Of a DNA stretch of 60,000 nt, positions 32,801 through 43,763 are shown piece after piece (positions within the stretch are counted from its first letter, which is position 1; each line of letters begins with the position of its first letter). The notes under the pieces were generated by a model. The model saw only the letters and a program-made list of their open reading frames with translations, was not told the DNA's origin and searched no databases. The stretch lies in NCBI GenBank assembly GCA_000320545.1, contig ADNK01003263.1:1-60000 (forward strand). The letters are read 5' to 3'. Source of the DNA: Bigelowiella natans CCMP2755 (taxonomy: Eukaryota > Cercozoa > Chlorarachniophyceae). A program made the translations under genes and the position numbers.

Positions 32801-33993
32801 ATGAAGATATTAGCCATCGCGATAATGCGGCACCAAGGTGAGGGTAAGGATCCCATCGGCCTGGCAAGAGTTGAAGATTTGTCTAACTTCAGGTTAACAA
32901 GTAGTATTTATTAGATTAGAGAGAGCGTTCCTACTTCAGTGAATGGATATCTAAACAATACGCTGTCGTATTGAGACATCGAATTTGTGTTTATGCATCT
33001 ATCCATGCTGTCGGGCGTTTGTCTGTCCGCCCATAGTTATTTCACGAGATCAACGATCCGGGAGCACTTGACATTTGCCATCAGAACGGTAAGTTTAGTA
33101 TACTTCATTTGGTGAAACTGTTACACGTTTCACCGGTTATTCCCTTATGGTGATTCTAAGTGCTCCACTCCTCAACTCTCAAGATGGAATATTTTCTACT
33201 GTTTTTAAAATCTAGCCGCATTGATCTTGATCATAAATTTAGTCCCTGCTATTATTATTATTATTACTATTATTATTATTATGATATTATTCAGGTGGCA
33301 CAACGGACCAAACCTGGTTTTAGACAAACTGTGGGGTTAAAAGACATCGAATTCGTGTGCCATGTAAGTACAATAAAAATTAAAAACTATATTCACACAC
33401 AATAAAGTGAATCCTGGAATCTCCCTTTGTTTCCTGTTATTACATGATAGCATGCATATTTCATCCTCACCGCCGCTGGTTGCACGTTCACGACACATTG
33501 GTTATCTTGTCCAAGTAGCCGTCCGCTATTACTACCACCTCTACAGCTTAACGCTACCGTATCATCATCGTCGTCATCATCACAATCATCGTCAATGCAG
33601 GTTCACGTGAGATCCAACGGTATCTGTGGATTAGTTGTTTCAGACGAGGAATATCCGGTTAGGGTGGCTTTTTCGATGATTACTGATTTGGTAAATAAGT
33701 ATATCAAAGAGGAGTCTAAGTGGCAAGAAATAACGACCGATGCCGAAGCTTCACCCGATTTCATGAAAACTGCTTTAGAGAAGTATCAGGATCCAAAGGA
33801 AGCGGACAAAGTCCTTAAGATCCAACAGACGGTAGATGAGATAAAGAACATCATGCACAAGAACATCGATGATATTTTAAAACGTGGCGAGACCCTGGAT
33901 GCTCTAATGGAGAAATCGAACGATCTTTCCTCTACGTCAGTAGCCTTTTTCAAGACGGCAAAGAAGCAAAATCAATGTTGTAAGGCTTATTGA
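32801..33993 (+). CDS. YKT6: R-SNARE Ykt6
   Basis: Lipid-anchored R-SNARE acting in ER-Golgi, endosomal and autophagic membrane fusion. Exons 32801-32892, 33037-33088, 33295-33363 and 33601-33993 sum to 606 bases (201 residues), close to the usual ~198. The N-terminal longin domain runs from MKILAIAIMRH through FTRSTIREHLTFAIRT, then DIEFVCHVHVRSNGICGLVV and DEEYPVRVAFSMITDLV. The SNARE motif follows (VLKIQQTVDEIKNIMHKNID) with the zero-layer Arg in DILKRGETLDALMEKS. The protein ends KQNQCCKAY: the palmitoylated/prenylated Cys pair is kept, but the last residues differ from the common CCAIM. A GTAAGG directly after the first bases of the second Cys codon resembles a splice donor, so an alternative last exon is possible. 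Confidence 0.96.
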
Positions 33994-35650
33994 TCGCTAC
34001 GCGTGTATGCATACTCCCAAAAAGCAGTCAGAATGGAATTCAACAGATACTGCTAAATTCTTTTCTGGCACAGTTGAGGAGGGTGTCCAATTTTTTTGAG
34101 TCTCAGCGAAGCATTGCGATACAAGGGTCGCTTTTTGATTGAGTAAGTGCCTCGTTACCCAGTGTTGGAAATTGTACTCTCATTATGCCCTGGGCTGTCT
34201 GACGGTCATGGAATAACAAAATGTCGTTGTAAAGAATAAAATAATTCGATCAAAAAGTATGATAGACATCGACAAGCAAATTGGTGCCATCTAGCCATAT
34301 GTCGCGTGACACGCTCTAGCGCTAGCTATCTGCGCTCTAATTCATGAGGTGTTCTCTCTGCTGCTGTACTTTCCACTTGCTCATCCTAAATTAGAAGATG
34401 TGGCATGCTGCATCGCTGCATGCATCATGCAGCTGCCAGCTGTGCAATGATGGAGCCTGGACTCAGAGGACAAGTGCTAGCTAGCTAGATGTGGCTAGGT
34501 AGTGGCTGGTGGCTTCATCATTTTTCCCTACTAGCTGCGCATGCACCAGTTTAGCAGTATGGCGCCAGTCTAGCTAGCACTGTCAAGCTAGCAAGATGCG
34601 CTGAGCGTGCCCTTCACGTCATTGCTGCAGTCTTGAGCATGCCAGCTAGCCAGCATGGGCCGACTTGTGATCACACTCACGTCACATTGCCCAGCTTAGC
34701 CAGCGATACAATCATGTTGCGCAAACGAACTAGCAAATGTGTCGTCATCGTCTAATTGTGGTGTACGCTTTCAAAGATGCCGCAATCCGATTCTGTCGCG
34801 CTCGCGCCAACGCAATCAGATCACGTCACTCAAGTGACGCCATCACCTGACAGATTGCGCATGTTCATGTACACGCTCTTGCTAGCTAGCTAGCTTGGTT
34901 ACTTTCATCATGCAACTCGGGCGGGCCGTAAAATATGTAGCATAATTTTTAAAGAATTTAACATCTATTGGTACTACCCGATCACGTATCGTTGTGAACA
35001 TCGGTATTATAATTTAAAGCAGCATTTGTGTGAGCATGTCGAAACACAGCCGCTGCAATATCTAACTAACTTGCATTTATTTGATTAATTCCACATGCTC
35101 TCTCTATCAAGATGCTAGCATCACGCTCTTGACCAGCTGTTTAGTTTTAATGAGCATATGATAACTGGAGATGGAATAAATTAACGAATTCTATGCTTTC
35201 CTCACTTATCAGCCCCCCCCTCTATTCCTCCTTCTCCTTCTCCTTCTCTCCCTCCCTCTCTTTTTTCCCCTTCAGAACTCTTTCGTTCGCTCAAAAATAG
35301 CGCTGCTTGTGGAGATGATGTATATTGCTACTCATTATTCTCACTATGGGTACATTGTGTCTGTCTTTTACGTGTCTTTATTGCTTTGCTTCCACAAAAT
35401 GTGAATCACTTCCCGAAATATATAATCGAGAAGGTATTTCGAAGAACCGTAAGAAATATTTAGATTTTTATTTATATACGATTGCTCTAGTAGATTTTAC
35501 ATTTCCTCAAAAAATTATCTTTTTAAAAAAAAACATTTATAGAAAAAACATTTATAGAGTGGAGAGGGGCACGCGAGTGTTGTTGAACAAATAAGTGGTG
35601 CGAACATATTCAACTTTTTGACATATTGATGTTACATACACTACAGACGT

Positions 35651-35688
<38 letters not shown>

Positions 35689-36095
35689 CAATTTATAAAC
35701 ATATATTTATTAACTGTGCTGAAATATTTATGTATTTATTTTGTGTGCATGGTCAGTATCTGTGCATTATAAATATTAGCTTGAAGAAATGAATTATTAT
35801 GGCCTCCTCCTCCTTTCTGTTTATTTTCCAGATCAACATTGATAGGGCGGTTGTTCTCTTTCACTACCACTACTACTACTACCCCCCCCCCCTCTCTCCA
35901 CCACCTCCTTTCAGGCCAATGGCGCTTCCATTTCCTGTAGTATATTTGGTAGTATTTGTAGTATCGTAGAACAGTTGTTACCCATCGATGATAACTAGAT
36001 TTTAGTTTATAAGCTACTTCTAATGGGGATAACAATAAATAATATATCAGGAAAGATGAGGTCAAAACGACGAAAAAGCAGCAGCAGAGGGAGTG

Positions 36096-36126
<31 letters not shown>

Positions 36127-36161
36127 CAGTATTTTGGTAATAAGAAACATATTAAGAACAA
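33994..36161. repeat. Intergenic region with CTAG-rich island (3)
   Basis: No gene supported. From about 34260 to 34925 the CTAG-type palindromes return (GCTAGCTAGCTAG near 34480 and 34882, GCATGCATCATGC near 34418). After this the sequence is AT-rich with a C/T tract (35213-35265), a (TA)n tract (about 35656-35686), and ACT/AGT triplets near 35862-35882 and 36100-36125. A candidate 89-codon frame at 35325-35594 has hydrophobic AT-rich composition only. Confidence 0.55.
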
Positions 36162-36450
36162 TTAGTAGTAGCTTGCTTCATTATTACTGTCTACGACATC
36201 GACTCGATCGCCGTCCTTCATACTATAAGCTTCAAGAGTCTCTTCTTGGTGCTTTGGAATGCGGACGCCTGATGGAGGAGGAAGGAGGATGATGATGATG
36301 ATGATGATGATGTTTCATATTGACCAGAATTCTCATCATTTTTGCATCATCGTCATCATCATCATCATCATCATCATCATCTCTCACTATAATACCTTTA
36401 TACAGCAGCCATACCGGTCTCTGTGAGGAACTCCCCTGATGGACGCACAC

Positions 36451-36488
<38 letters not shown>

Positions 36489-37093
36489 CTCATTATTATG
36501 TCCATCATCATAAGTTATAAAGGAAGTACAATGTTCATTCTGAACATGCTGCTGCCTATCTTGCACACATCATGTATTTAATACTCAATACTACTGTTTG
36601 AGTGTGATCATCGTTTTCATCATTATTATATCTTTCTTTCTCTCTTTCTCTCTCTCCCTTCCTCCCCCTCCTACCCTTCGACTTTGACAGTCTGTTGTTG
36701 TTTTCTTCTTCTTCTTCTTCTTGTTGTTTCTCTTCTTCTTCTTCCTCCAACCCTGCTGCCTCTGTCTATTTTCCCCTCCCTTCTCCCTTCTTTAATACTA
36801 TCATCATCATCATAAAATTTGATCATAAATAAGCACACTGGTACAACAACTACCTTTAAAGACAAAAAACCAACATGGGCCATCACGCTTTGAAGAAGTA
36901 CATGAACTCGCACCATCGGAGAGACTGTCGCTTCAATCCAGAAACTTGATGGTGAGGAGGGGAGAGGCGAAAGTAGAGGTGTATTGATTATTTTCTTGAG
37001 TTGTTCGATATTAGATTGAGGTATTGATTTGTAGATGGATAGATATAGATATAGAGATAGAGATAGATCAGTCTCAAGAGAAAGAATATAAGC

Positions 37094-37126
<33 letters not shown>

Positions 37127-37567
37127 GCCCACTGTAATTTATTAATACCCGTTCTCCTCACAATTAACATATACTCGAAAACTGTTCCGACTCCCACGAG
37201 GCACCATTTCAGCACTCTCCACCTAGTGATGGTGATAGTGATGATCCAGTAAAGAACAAGTGGAGAAAGTACTGTGTGTGCGCATCGATGGAGGAGGAAT
37301 GGAAAAGATACTGATGCTATTGTTGTTAATTTAGTTGTTGTTGTTGTTGTTATTGTTGCAGTCGGCATTCGTGTGTGCATATCTATAATTATCATATAGT
37401 ACCTGCACAACATGAAGAGTTGATTTGTCATTAAGCCCTGATGATGAAAGAAGAGACAGGTAGTAGTAGTAGACCACCATAGTTATTAAGTACAACTTAC
37501 GTCGATGATAACAATTAATACGACACAACAACAAGCACTTCCTAGGAATATAAAAATTTAGCATCAT
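36162..37567 (-). CDS. Small protein with a ubiquitin-like fold, unknown function
   Basis: Seven short exons, 37501-37567, 37403-37437, 37149-37222, 36854-36944, 36530-36559, 36396-36435 and 36162-36268, join in phase to 444 bases (147 residues). The order of elements suits a ubiquitin-like domain: strand SFRVYVNCEENG, strand FWIEATVSPMV, helix VHVLLQSVMAHVGF, strand PVWLLYKGVRIPKHQEE, then TLEAYSMKDGDRVDVVDS, the usual 'long enough, then D-G-D-x-hydrophobic-D' ending. After it come only NNEASYY and the stop, so there is no Gly-Gly for conjugation. The first exon, with its Cys-rich start, is the least certain. Introns are full of CA and CAT repeats. No closer family assignment can be made. 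It is head-to-head with the small zinc protein. Confidence 0.65.
36443..36487. repeat. (CA)n microsatellite in an intron of the ubiquitin-like gene
   Basis: Almost pure AC dinucleotides, with one CG interruption, between the minus-strand exons 36530-36559 and 36396-36435. A CAT-triplet tract at about 36344-36380 lies in the next intron. Confidence 0.9.
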
Positions 37568-38000
37568 TTTTATGCAAAAAACATTCCCTTCGTATGAAGA
37601 ACCCTCTCTATCTAAGCCTAATCGCTTCTCCTCCTCCTTCTCCTCCTCCTACTCCTACAACAGCAACAACAACAACAACAACTACTACTACTACTACCAG
37701 TCTCCCTGACAGTCGATTTAAGGTCCAACAGACGAGCCCGACAACTAAGTCTTTGAATGGAAGCAGAACCTATTAATTATATATGTCAAAATAATATATG
37801 TTAGTATATGTATATATTTTTATATGTACATATACAAGGAAAGAGAAGAAAGAGGAAGAAGAAACATAAGAAGAATAAGGGTATAGAGGGCAGACGTACA
37901 AGTATAACTTATGATAATAACGAAACCAGACGACGATTGCACAACTACAATTGTGGTGGCTACGGCAATACTGTAGTAGCAGCAGCAGCAGCACCAACAG

Positions 38001-38295
38001 ATGCTCAGGTATTCACGCACTCGACGCTGCAGAGAGGAGATTGGAGGCTCCGTTGTTGCCTTTTCTTGCTTCATGGGAGTTGTTCATAGCTAAGAAATAT
38101 GACGAAGAAAACCGTCAATATTGCTGTAGAGCGTAATAAGTGAAAATAATGAGAGGGACGATCTTGGGATAGAAAGAAGGTAATAAAAGGGAGGAGGAGG
38201 AGGGGAAGGAAGAAGAAGAAGAAGAAGAAGAAGAAGAAGAAGAAAGGCCCTTGATAGGATTCAAAAGAAAACAAAGGCAGCAACAGGCTACGCAC

Positions 38296-38328
<33 letters not shown>

Positions 38329-38399
38329 CTCCTGGTCCTCGAGTCATTTGCCGAAATTGTTCCAGTAGTCTACAGAGAGATTGGGTAGTAGAAGAGTAG
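38001..38399 (+). CDS. Small unidentified protein with CxxC zinc-ribbon half-site (5' end unresolved)
   Basis: Two exons are visible. The first, about 38001-38132, reads ALDAAERRLEAPLLPF then LASWELFIAKKYDEENRQYC. The second, 38243-38399, reads KALDRIQKKTKAATGYAH, an Asp run from GAT repeats, then APGPRVICRNCSSSLQRDWV and the stop. They join in phase (GC donor codon piece plus A gives Ala). The C-x2-C in VICRNC suggests half of a zinc ribbon. The 5' end is unclear: an ATG at about 37911 opens MIITKPDDDCTTT, but joining it would need a 28-base intron. I do not recognise the family. Confidence 0.5.
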
Positions 38400-38540
38400 T
38401 GTCTTCTTGTTGTTGTTGTTGTTACTTTAAGTACATCCCATCATTCCAATCAATAAAAACAACAGCACTCGTAATAGTAGTAGTAGTAGTAGTAGGAGGA
38501 TCTTGTAAACAATGACACGAAATGTGTAATACTTCCAAAA

Positions 38541-41093
38541 CTAGAAACACATCATCATCATCATTGGAAGATCTAAAATATGTCCGAGCTTGCTGCTTCT
38601 CGTGTGTTGTGCCGCTCCATCCCCCACATACACAAACACTGTTTTTTGTGTTTTTGCAATGACCCTTCCTCTAGAAAAGAAAGGGGAAAGAAGGTGGAGA
38701 TAAAGAGGGAGGAAGGAAAACAACTGACAGACAGCAGACAAAAATAGATGTACCTCCCAAGCGTGTCGTTCGGATTCACAGGCAGCCAGAGTCTTGAAAC
38801 AGTGCAGGGAAGTCCCAACTTGACCTCCTGCATGTGCACGAAGAGGTTGTTGTTGTTGTTGTTGTTCACCATCCGGGGGGCAGAGGAGGCGCCAGATTGG
38901 TAAGAGGAAGAGGACGATTTGCTGTGCAGCCCCCCCCCCCCATAATAGCCTTCGCCATAACCACCTTCATTTGCGATTGAGGTTGAGGAGGAGGAAGAAG
39001 ATCGGCTCTGACGAGAATGTGGAGAATGTTTATGTATGCCTTCTCCTTCATTATTATTACGTGAAAATTCAGGTATTGTGGTGGTGGTGGCTCTGCTGTT
39101 CGAGTGAGGATGATACTGCTGCTGCTGCAGTGTCCTCTTATTATCGTCATTTACGCGGGAAGAATAGGAAATAACATTTCGATTTGGAGAATGATTGCCC
39201 ATTCCTTCTTCGTCTTCTTCATTGCCATTTAGTAATCCTCTGCTGCTGCCTTTGTAACCACTTGCGTTTTGGGCAGAGAATTCTCTCTCTTTCAAGTCTA
39301 GTTCGTATTTCTTTCTGATCCTGCTGCTATTGCTGTTTGAAGGAATACGGTTGTACTGTTGCAATTGAGGATCAAACGTTCCCACTATGCTGCTACTGCT
39401 CCTCCTCCTCAAAATTTCATCGGTCTGCTGCTGCTGGTGGTGGTGGTGGTGCTGCTTAGTCGGAGAATGGAGCGAATTCACAAAAACCTTTAATACCGAT
39501 TTAGGAAGTGCAGGGGGGGGTTGTAGTAATCCAGGGGAAAGGCCATCGTCATCAGCGGCAGAATCAGTAATTGATGACTGGTTTGATACGGGACGCACAA
39601 GCCGGTAGGCTTCAATGAGTTCTGCTGTAGACGTAATTGTGACAGCATCATCATCGTCGTCAAAGTAGGTTACAAAGAATGACTCAGCTTCAAGCCGGTA
39701 AATCGTACTCAACATATCGTTCAATGCGTCGAACGAGAAACTAGTAGCTGGAAGTGAGAATCTGCGAATATCTCCCTCAAAATTTGCCTTAATGCAGTAT
39801 GATGGCAACAATGACTTAGTCGGGCTTGCTGCCAAGAGATGATGATGGTTGGTAGCACCAGCCCGTAAATGGTTTGATGAAGTCTTCTTCACCATTAGGC
39901 TATCTTGGGGAGAAGAACGGAAAGAGGAGTTTTCATCGATATGATTCTCGCTTAATTCTGTTGCACGTAGAATGTCTGCCGTGCCGCCTTTCCCATGTAC
40001 TGCAGAGTTTCTCCTCACTCCATTATTCCTCCCCCCTCCTTTCAGCTGTTGTCGTGTCTGTTGTCCAAGTTTTTTCTGCCCCTGCTCCTGCGTGTATTTG
40101 ACCATAGTAGAGTCTCTTTTTTCTCCCCCCATGACTGACGTTGTCACCGTCGATGATGCCAACCCTAATTGCTCTTCTGATTTGGCAGAAGGCTTATCCA
40201 GCTCTGTCATCGCTGAGAGCGCAAGTGCAACGGCTCGAGGATCCGAACTTAATGGATCTTGTGATTGAAGTTCCATTACCTTAGCATTGAGCTGTGCAAC
40301 CTTCATTTCTAAATCCTGTACATACGCTTTCTTTCTTCGCCGACTTGCTCGTGCTAGTTCAGCCTTACGGGCCAGTCTGAAACATAGCCCATTGAGAAAG
40401 AAATAAATTAACCCTCAGATTAGATGAGATCATTGATCCCAAATTATGACGATAAGTCTGTTGTTACTATTCATTACAGCTCATGGCAGGGTGAAAAAGG
40501 TTGTATTCAAATTTATTCAAGGCTACATTGGTAAGTAGTAAAAGTAGTAAAGTGCGTTTAAATAATTTTATGTTGATAAATAATGTTCTATTCTGTCACG
40601 AAAGTAATTATCTGTATGGAAAGGAATCAAGAACCACATGTTGATTTCTAGCAAAAAGTCAAACATTAGATTTCATGACATAAATTGTTCTATTTCCTAA
40701 GTTCATTTCATTTTGAAAGTTTCGGCGCCCCTAAATGAGATTTCTGCCGCTAAAACTCTTTTTCCATGCACAGCGGCGTAAAGCATTGCAATTCGACTGT
40801 TTCCACTCATTATAATCTAGAATGAATCTATCTACGATAAAAATGAGATGCCTTGCGGATAAATTCCGTGCCAAACCACTCGACATGAAATTAAGTGGCG
40901 TGGCACGTGGTCATCATCTACGGGCACTTCCGAGACCGAGATCTGTTTGTACTCTAAAAGCAGCCCGCAGTTCAATTTGTGACAAACTTCTTTTTTACCT
41001 TCTTTTTATCTTGTTGCTGCCTTCGGGAGCATTGGGCTCCTGATCCATGTTTCGCGGAGGGGGCTCGGAAGGAGGCGGGCTCAGGCGATGCAT
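38541..41093 (-). CDS. bZIP transcription factor fused to a PB1 domain
   Basis: Three exons, 40999-41093, 38754-40376 and 38541-38670, sum to 1,848 bases (615 residues). The start ATG at 41093 gives MHRLSPPPSEPPPRN. The exon 1-2 junction falls inside the basic region: KIKR-R-LARKAELARASRRRKK, then a short zipper (VQDLEMKVAQLNAKVMELQ, Leu at three heptad positions). This fits a bZIP DNA-binding domain at about residues 28-75. A PB1 domain follows at about 225-293: IKANFEGDIRRFSL with the strand-1 Lys, and the acidic OPCA-type stretch YFDDDDDAVTITSTAELIEA, so it could pair with other PB1 proteins on both faces. The rest is low-complexity (Ser, Asn, Gln, His). In the basic region the normally invariant Asn (N-x7-R) is Lys. 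It probably acts in the nucleus. Confidence 0.85.
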
Positions 41094-43080
41094 AATTGGT
41101 CTGATAGCATTGGCTTTGAGGTGTGAGCAGCTTACAAAATATGCAGCTGAGAGCTAAAATACTCCAGAAAATTCCAGAAAAGGCAAAAATGCAATCCAAT
41201 ATGTTCAAATATGTTCTACATCATCTAATGCACATGAAAATTACAATGCATAATTAGGGTCCCTATTATCGAAGATTTGAGAGAAGTTCTGTATTATAGT
41301 GGAAAAATGATTGGTCGCATGCAAGTAAATCTAGTTGAATTTTTCGAAAATGCCAACTGCCTCCCCACCAGATGATCTTCTCGTGGGTTGAGCGATTTTG
41401 CAACAATTATCATGCTCAACAAGTCCAATTTTACAATGGAAAGGCCTATACTTTTACTTGTGGGCTCCGAGCCACCGATAGTGTCGGGTGTCTCGTCGTC
41501 GCTCGAGATATTTTCAAAAGCCAGTCTTGCGGATGTTTGAAGTTTTCATGGTGATATTTTCAGAAACGTCGAGCTATTACATTGTCGTAACAAAAGATTT
41601 AAATGTGTTTTTCAGTGAGTTACATTCTCTCTTTTGGGATTCATGTTTGAAATGACATCGATGCACTGTGACGTGGCTCTCCACGCACCAGCACGTCGCA
41701 TCTCCAAACCGCGTGGACCAGTTTCAGGTCACAAAAAAGTGGGACAGAGGAAGTTGGAAGTTCCAGCGGTTTTCAACGTTCATCAAAGTTGGATGTTCCA
41801 AATCCATGCAAATCCAGGAAACAAATCCTGACACAGGTGAATCAGCGTGTCCCGTGCTCGTGGTCTTCTCAACCGCTGCAATGAATCTTCCTTTCTTTGT
41901 TTCCAAAAAACAAGTGCACATGCACAGTGTCCAACTTCGGGAAATTCGTCAATGTTCCAATGCTTCAATGCTCTCATTCGTCTAGTTCGTGCATTCGTTC
42001 ACGTCAACCACGAGCACGCCTCACGTGTCCTCTCTCACTTCTCTGGTTCTCTTTCAGAAACGTCTCCAAACTCTCAACGTCACCACTCGTCCTCCTCCGT
42101 TCTGGCGTTGTCCAAGCTTGGCAGCAGCACAAGTGCAAACCTTGTCAGAAAGTCGCAACGGTCGCAGATCGATCAATCCGGTTCGAAGCGCAAAGTCTCT
42201 GCGACGAGCCTGCCTCCAGTCTCCTCACATCACTTCCAACTCTTCTGCTGGTTTTGTGCACGTTCGAGTTTGGACCTGAGTGAATGGTGGTGAAAGTGCA
42301 GAAAAATCAAAGCAGCTAGGCAGGCTAGCAGGTCTGCAGGGAGATGACAGCCAGACGAGCTAGCGAGTGATCGATTTGGCGATCTCAAGATGTGGGTCCT
42401 CGTTCACGCACTGTGGAAACTCGCCAAACAAGCTGGCTAGCAAGTGCGTCCGTGATCCAGCTGCTTGTGATCGCACTTCGCTTGCGGTGAACGTGCACAC
42501 ACACACACACACACACACGCAGTGGGCTCCAGCCAGGCCAGCTAGCCAGCGCTAGTAGCGCCCTGCTAGCCTGCCGATCGGAATGAAGTGAGACAAACTA
42601 GCAAAGCGAACGTGCACACGCGGAACAGAGCACAACGTGCGTGCTGCAAGCAAGTGTCACTCGCAGTGTAGCAGGAGGTGGAAACTAGGAAAGCACTTCC
42701 CCAGTCCAGCACGTCTGAGCATCGCAGACACGCCTTTCCTTGCTTCGCTTCATGACCCTTTCAGGCTAGCAGGCTGCACCGCACACGACGATGTCCGACG
42801 CCCCCGCCATGTGGCGACGCACGCTAGCACGCAGAGATTCAGTGGCATCATTGTGAGCATCACACATCCATGCTGCAGCATGCTAGCATGCGGGTGCGCT
42901 CAACATGCACTCATTGCTGGTACACCATGTTCATCCATGTGTCAGTCATTTCCACATCACATCATTTGACCCCTATGAATATTTGCATGGTCATCAATTG
43001 AACAATGATCTTCATATACATCTTTTTACTTCTCACAATGACTAAAGTAGGCCATGAAACACACATTTCTCATTAACATG
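41094..43080. repeat. Intergenic region with CTAG-rich island (4)
   Basis: The first 500 bases, upstream of the bZIP start, are AT-rich and presumably hold its promoter. From about 41600 the sequence becomes microsatellite-free with balanced composition. Several frames stay open together on the plus strand between about 41850 and 42290, without codon bias or recognisable protein. GCTAGC-type palindromes are dense at 42310-42960, with one (CA)n tract at 42498-42519. The block ATGCTAGCATGCGG at about 42879 also occurs at about 31000 in island 2. Confidence 0.55.
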
Positions 43081-43722
43081 TCAACTAGTAGTGTTCTCTT
43101 CCATCCGCCACCCAAGGACTTCCATAGCCCACATTAACGATCTATGTTCATCCTCTTTCAAGAGCCGAATCGCATCCCTTACAGGTTTATCGAAATTCTG
43201 GAGGAAATTCTTGGTTGGAGGGTACGCAAGTTTGGCAAACGACCACAATGTAATCGATATATGATAAGAACTGAAATCATCTTGATGCCGTATTGCAGCA
43301 TTTTCGAGAATATGTATCATTCGACGTTTACTCGCTGGCATCCCTAAAATCGGAGATCTAGCAATTGACCACAACATACTAGAAATTGTTTGTGGTGTCC
43401 ATTTCGATTCCAAATCAACTGCTCTTTTATATAGCAACCGTATTATCTCCTCCTCTAGATCGGCAGACTTGCTTATGATACTACTACTACTACTACTACC
43501 ACTACCACCGACTTCGCTACTTGAAGCATGCTGTCTGCTTATGCTAAATGTGACAGCACGTGTGAGACGACCGACAGGATGTTGTGCCTAGTAAGAGGGA
43601 GAGGGGGAGGAAGGTAAGGGTGGATACATTGTGAACGCATCATAATACGTGTGTTCTCTTTTCCTCCAAGAGAACAATAAACACTATTATATGCGTATTA
43701 GGTTGTGAAAATCAAATATTAT

Positions 43723-43763
<41 letters not shown>

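Noticed and set aside
35325-35594. 89-codon frame with hydrophobic start (LCLSFTCLYCF)
   Set aside because: AT-rich composition, no homology I can see, no splice context, and it runs into A homopolymers.
37690-37771. Minus-strand exon-like piece SASIQRLSCRARLLDLKSTV upstream of the ubiquitin-like gene
   Set aside because: It has acceptor and donor but its phase does not fit the frame needed for the downstream exons.
41847-42293. Three overlapping plus-strand open frames in island 4
   Set aside because: All three frames are open together with no domain or codon preference, which points to low stop-codon density and not to a gene.
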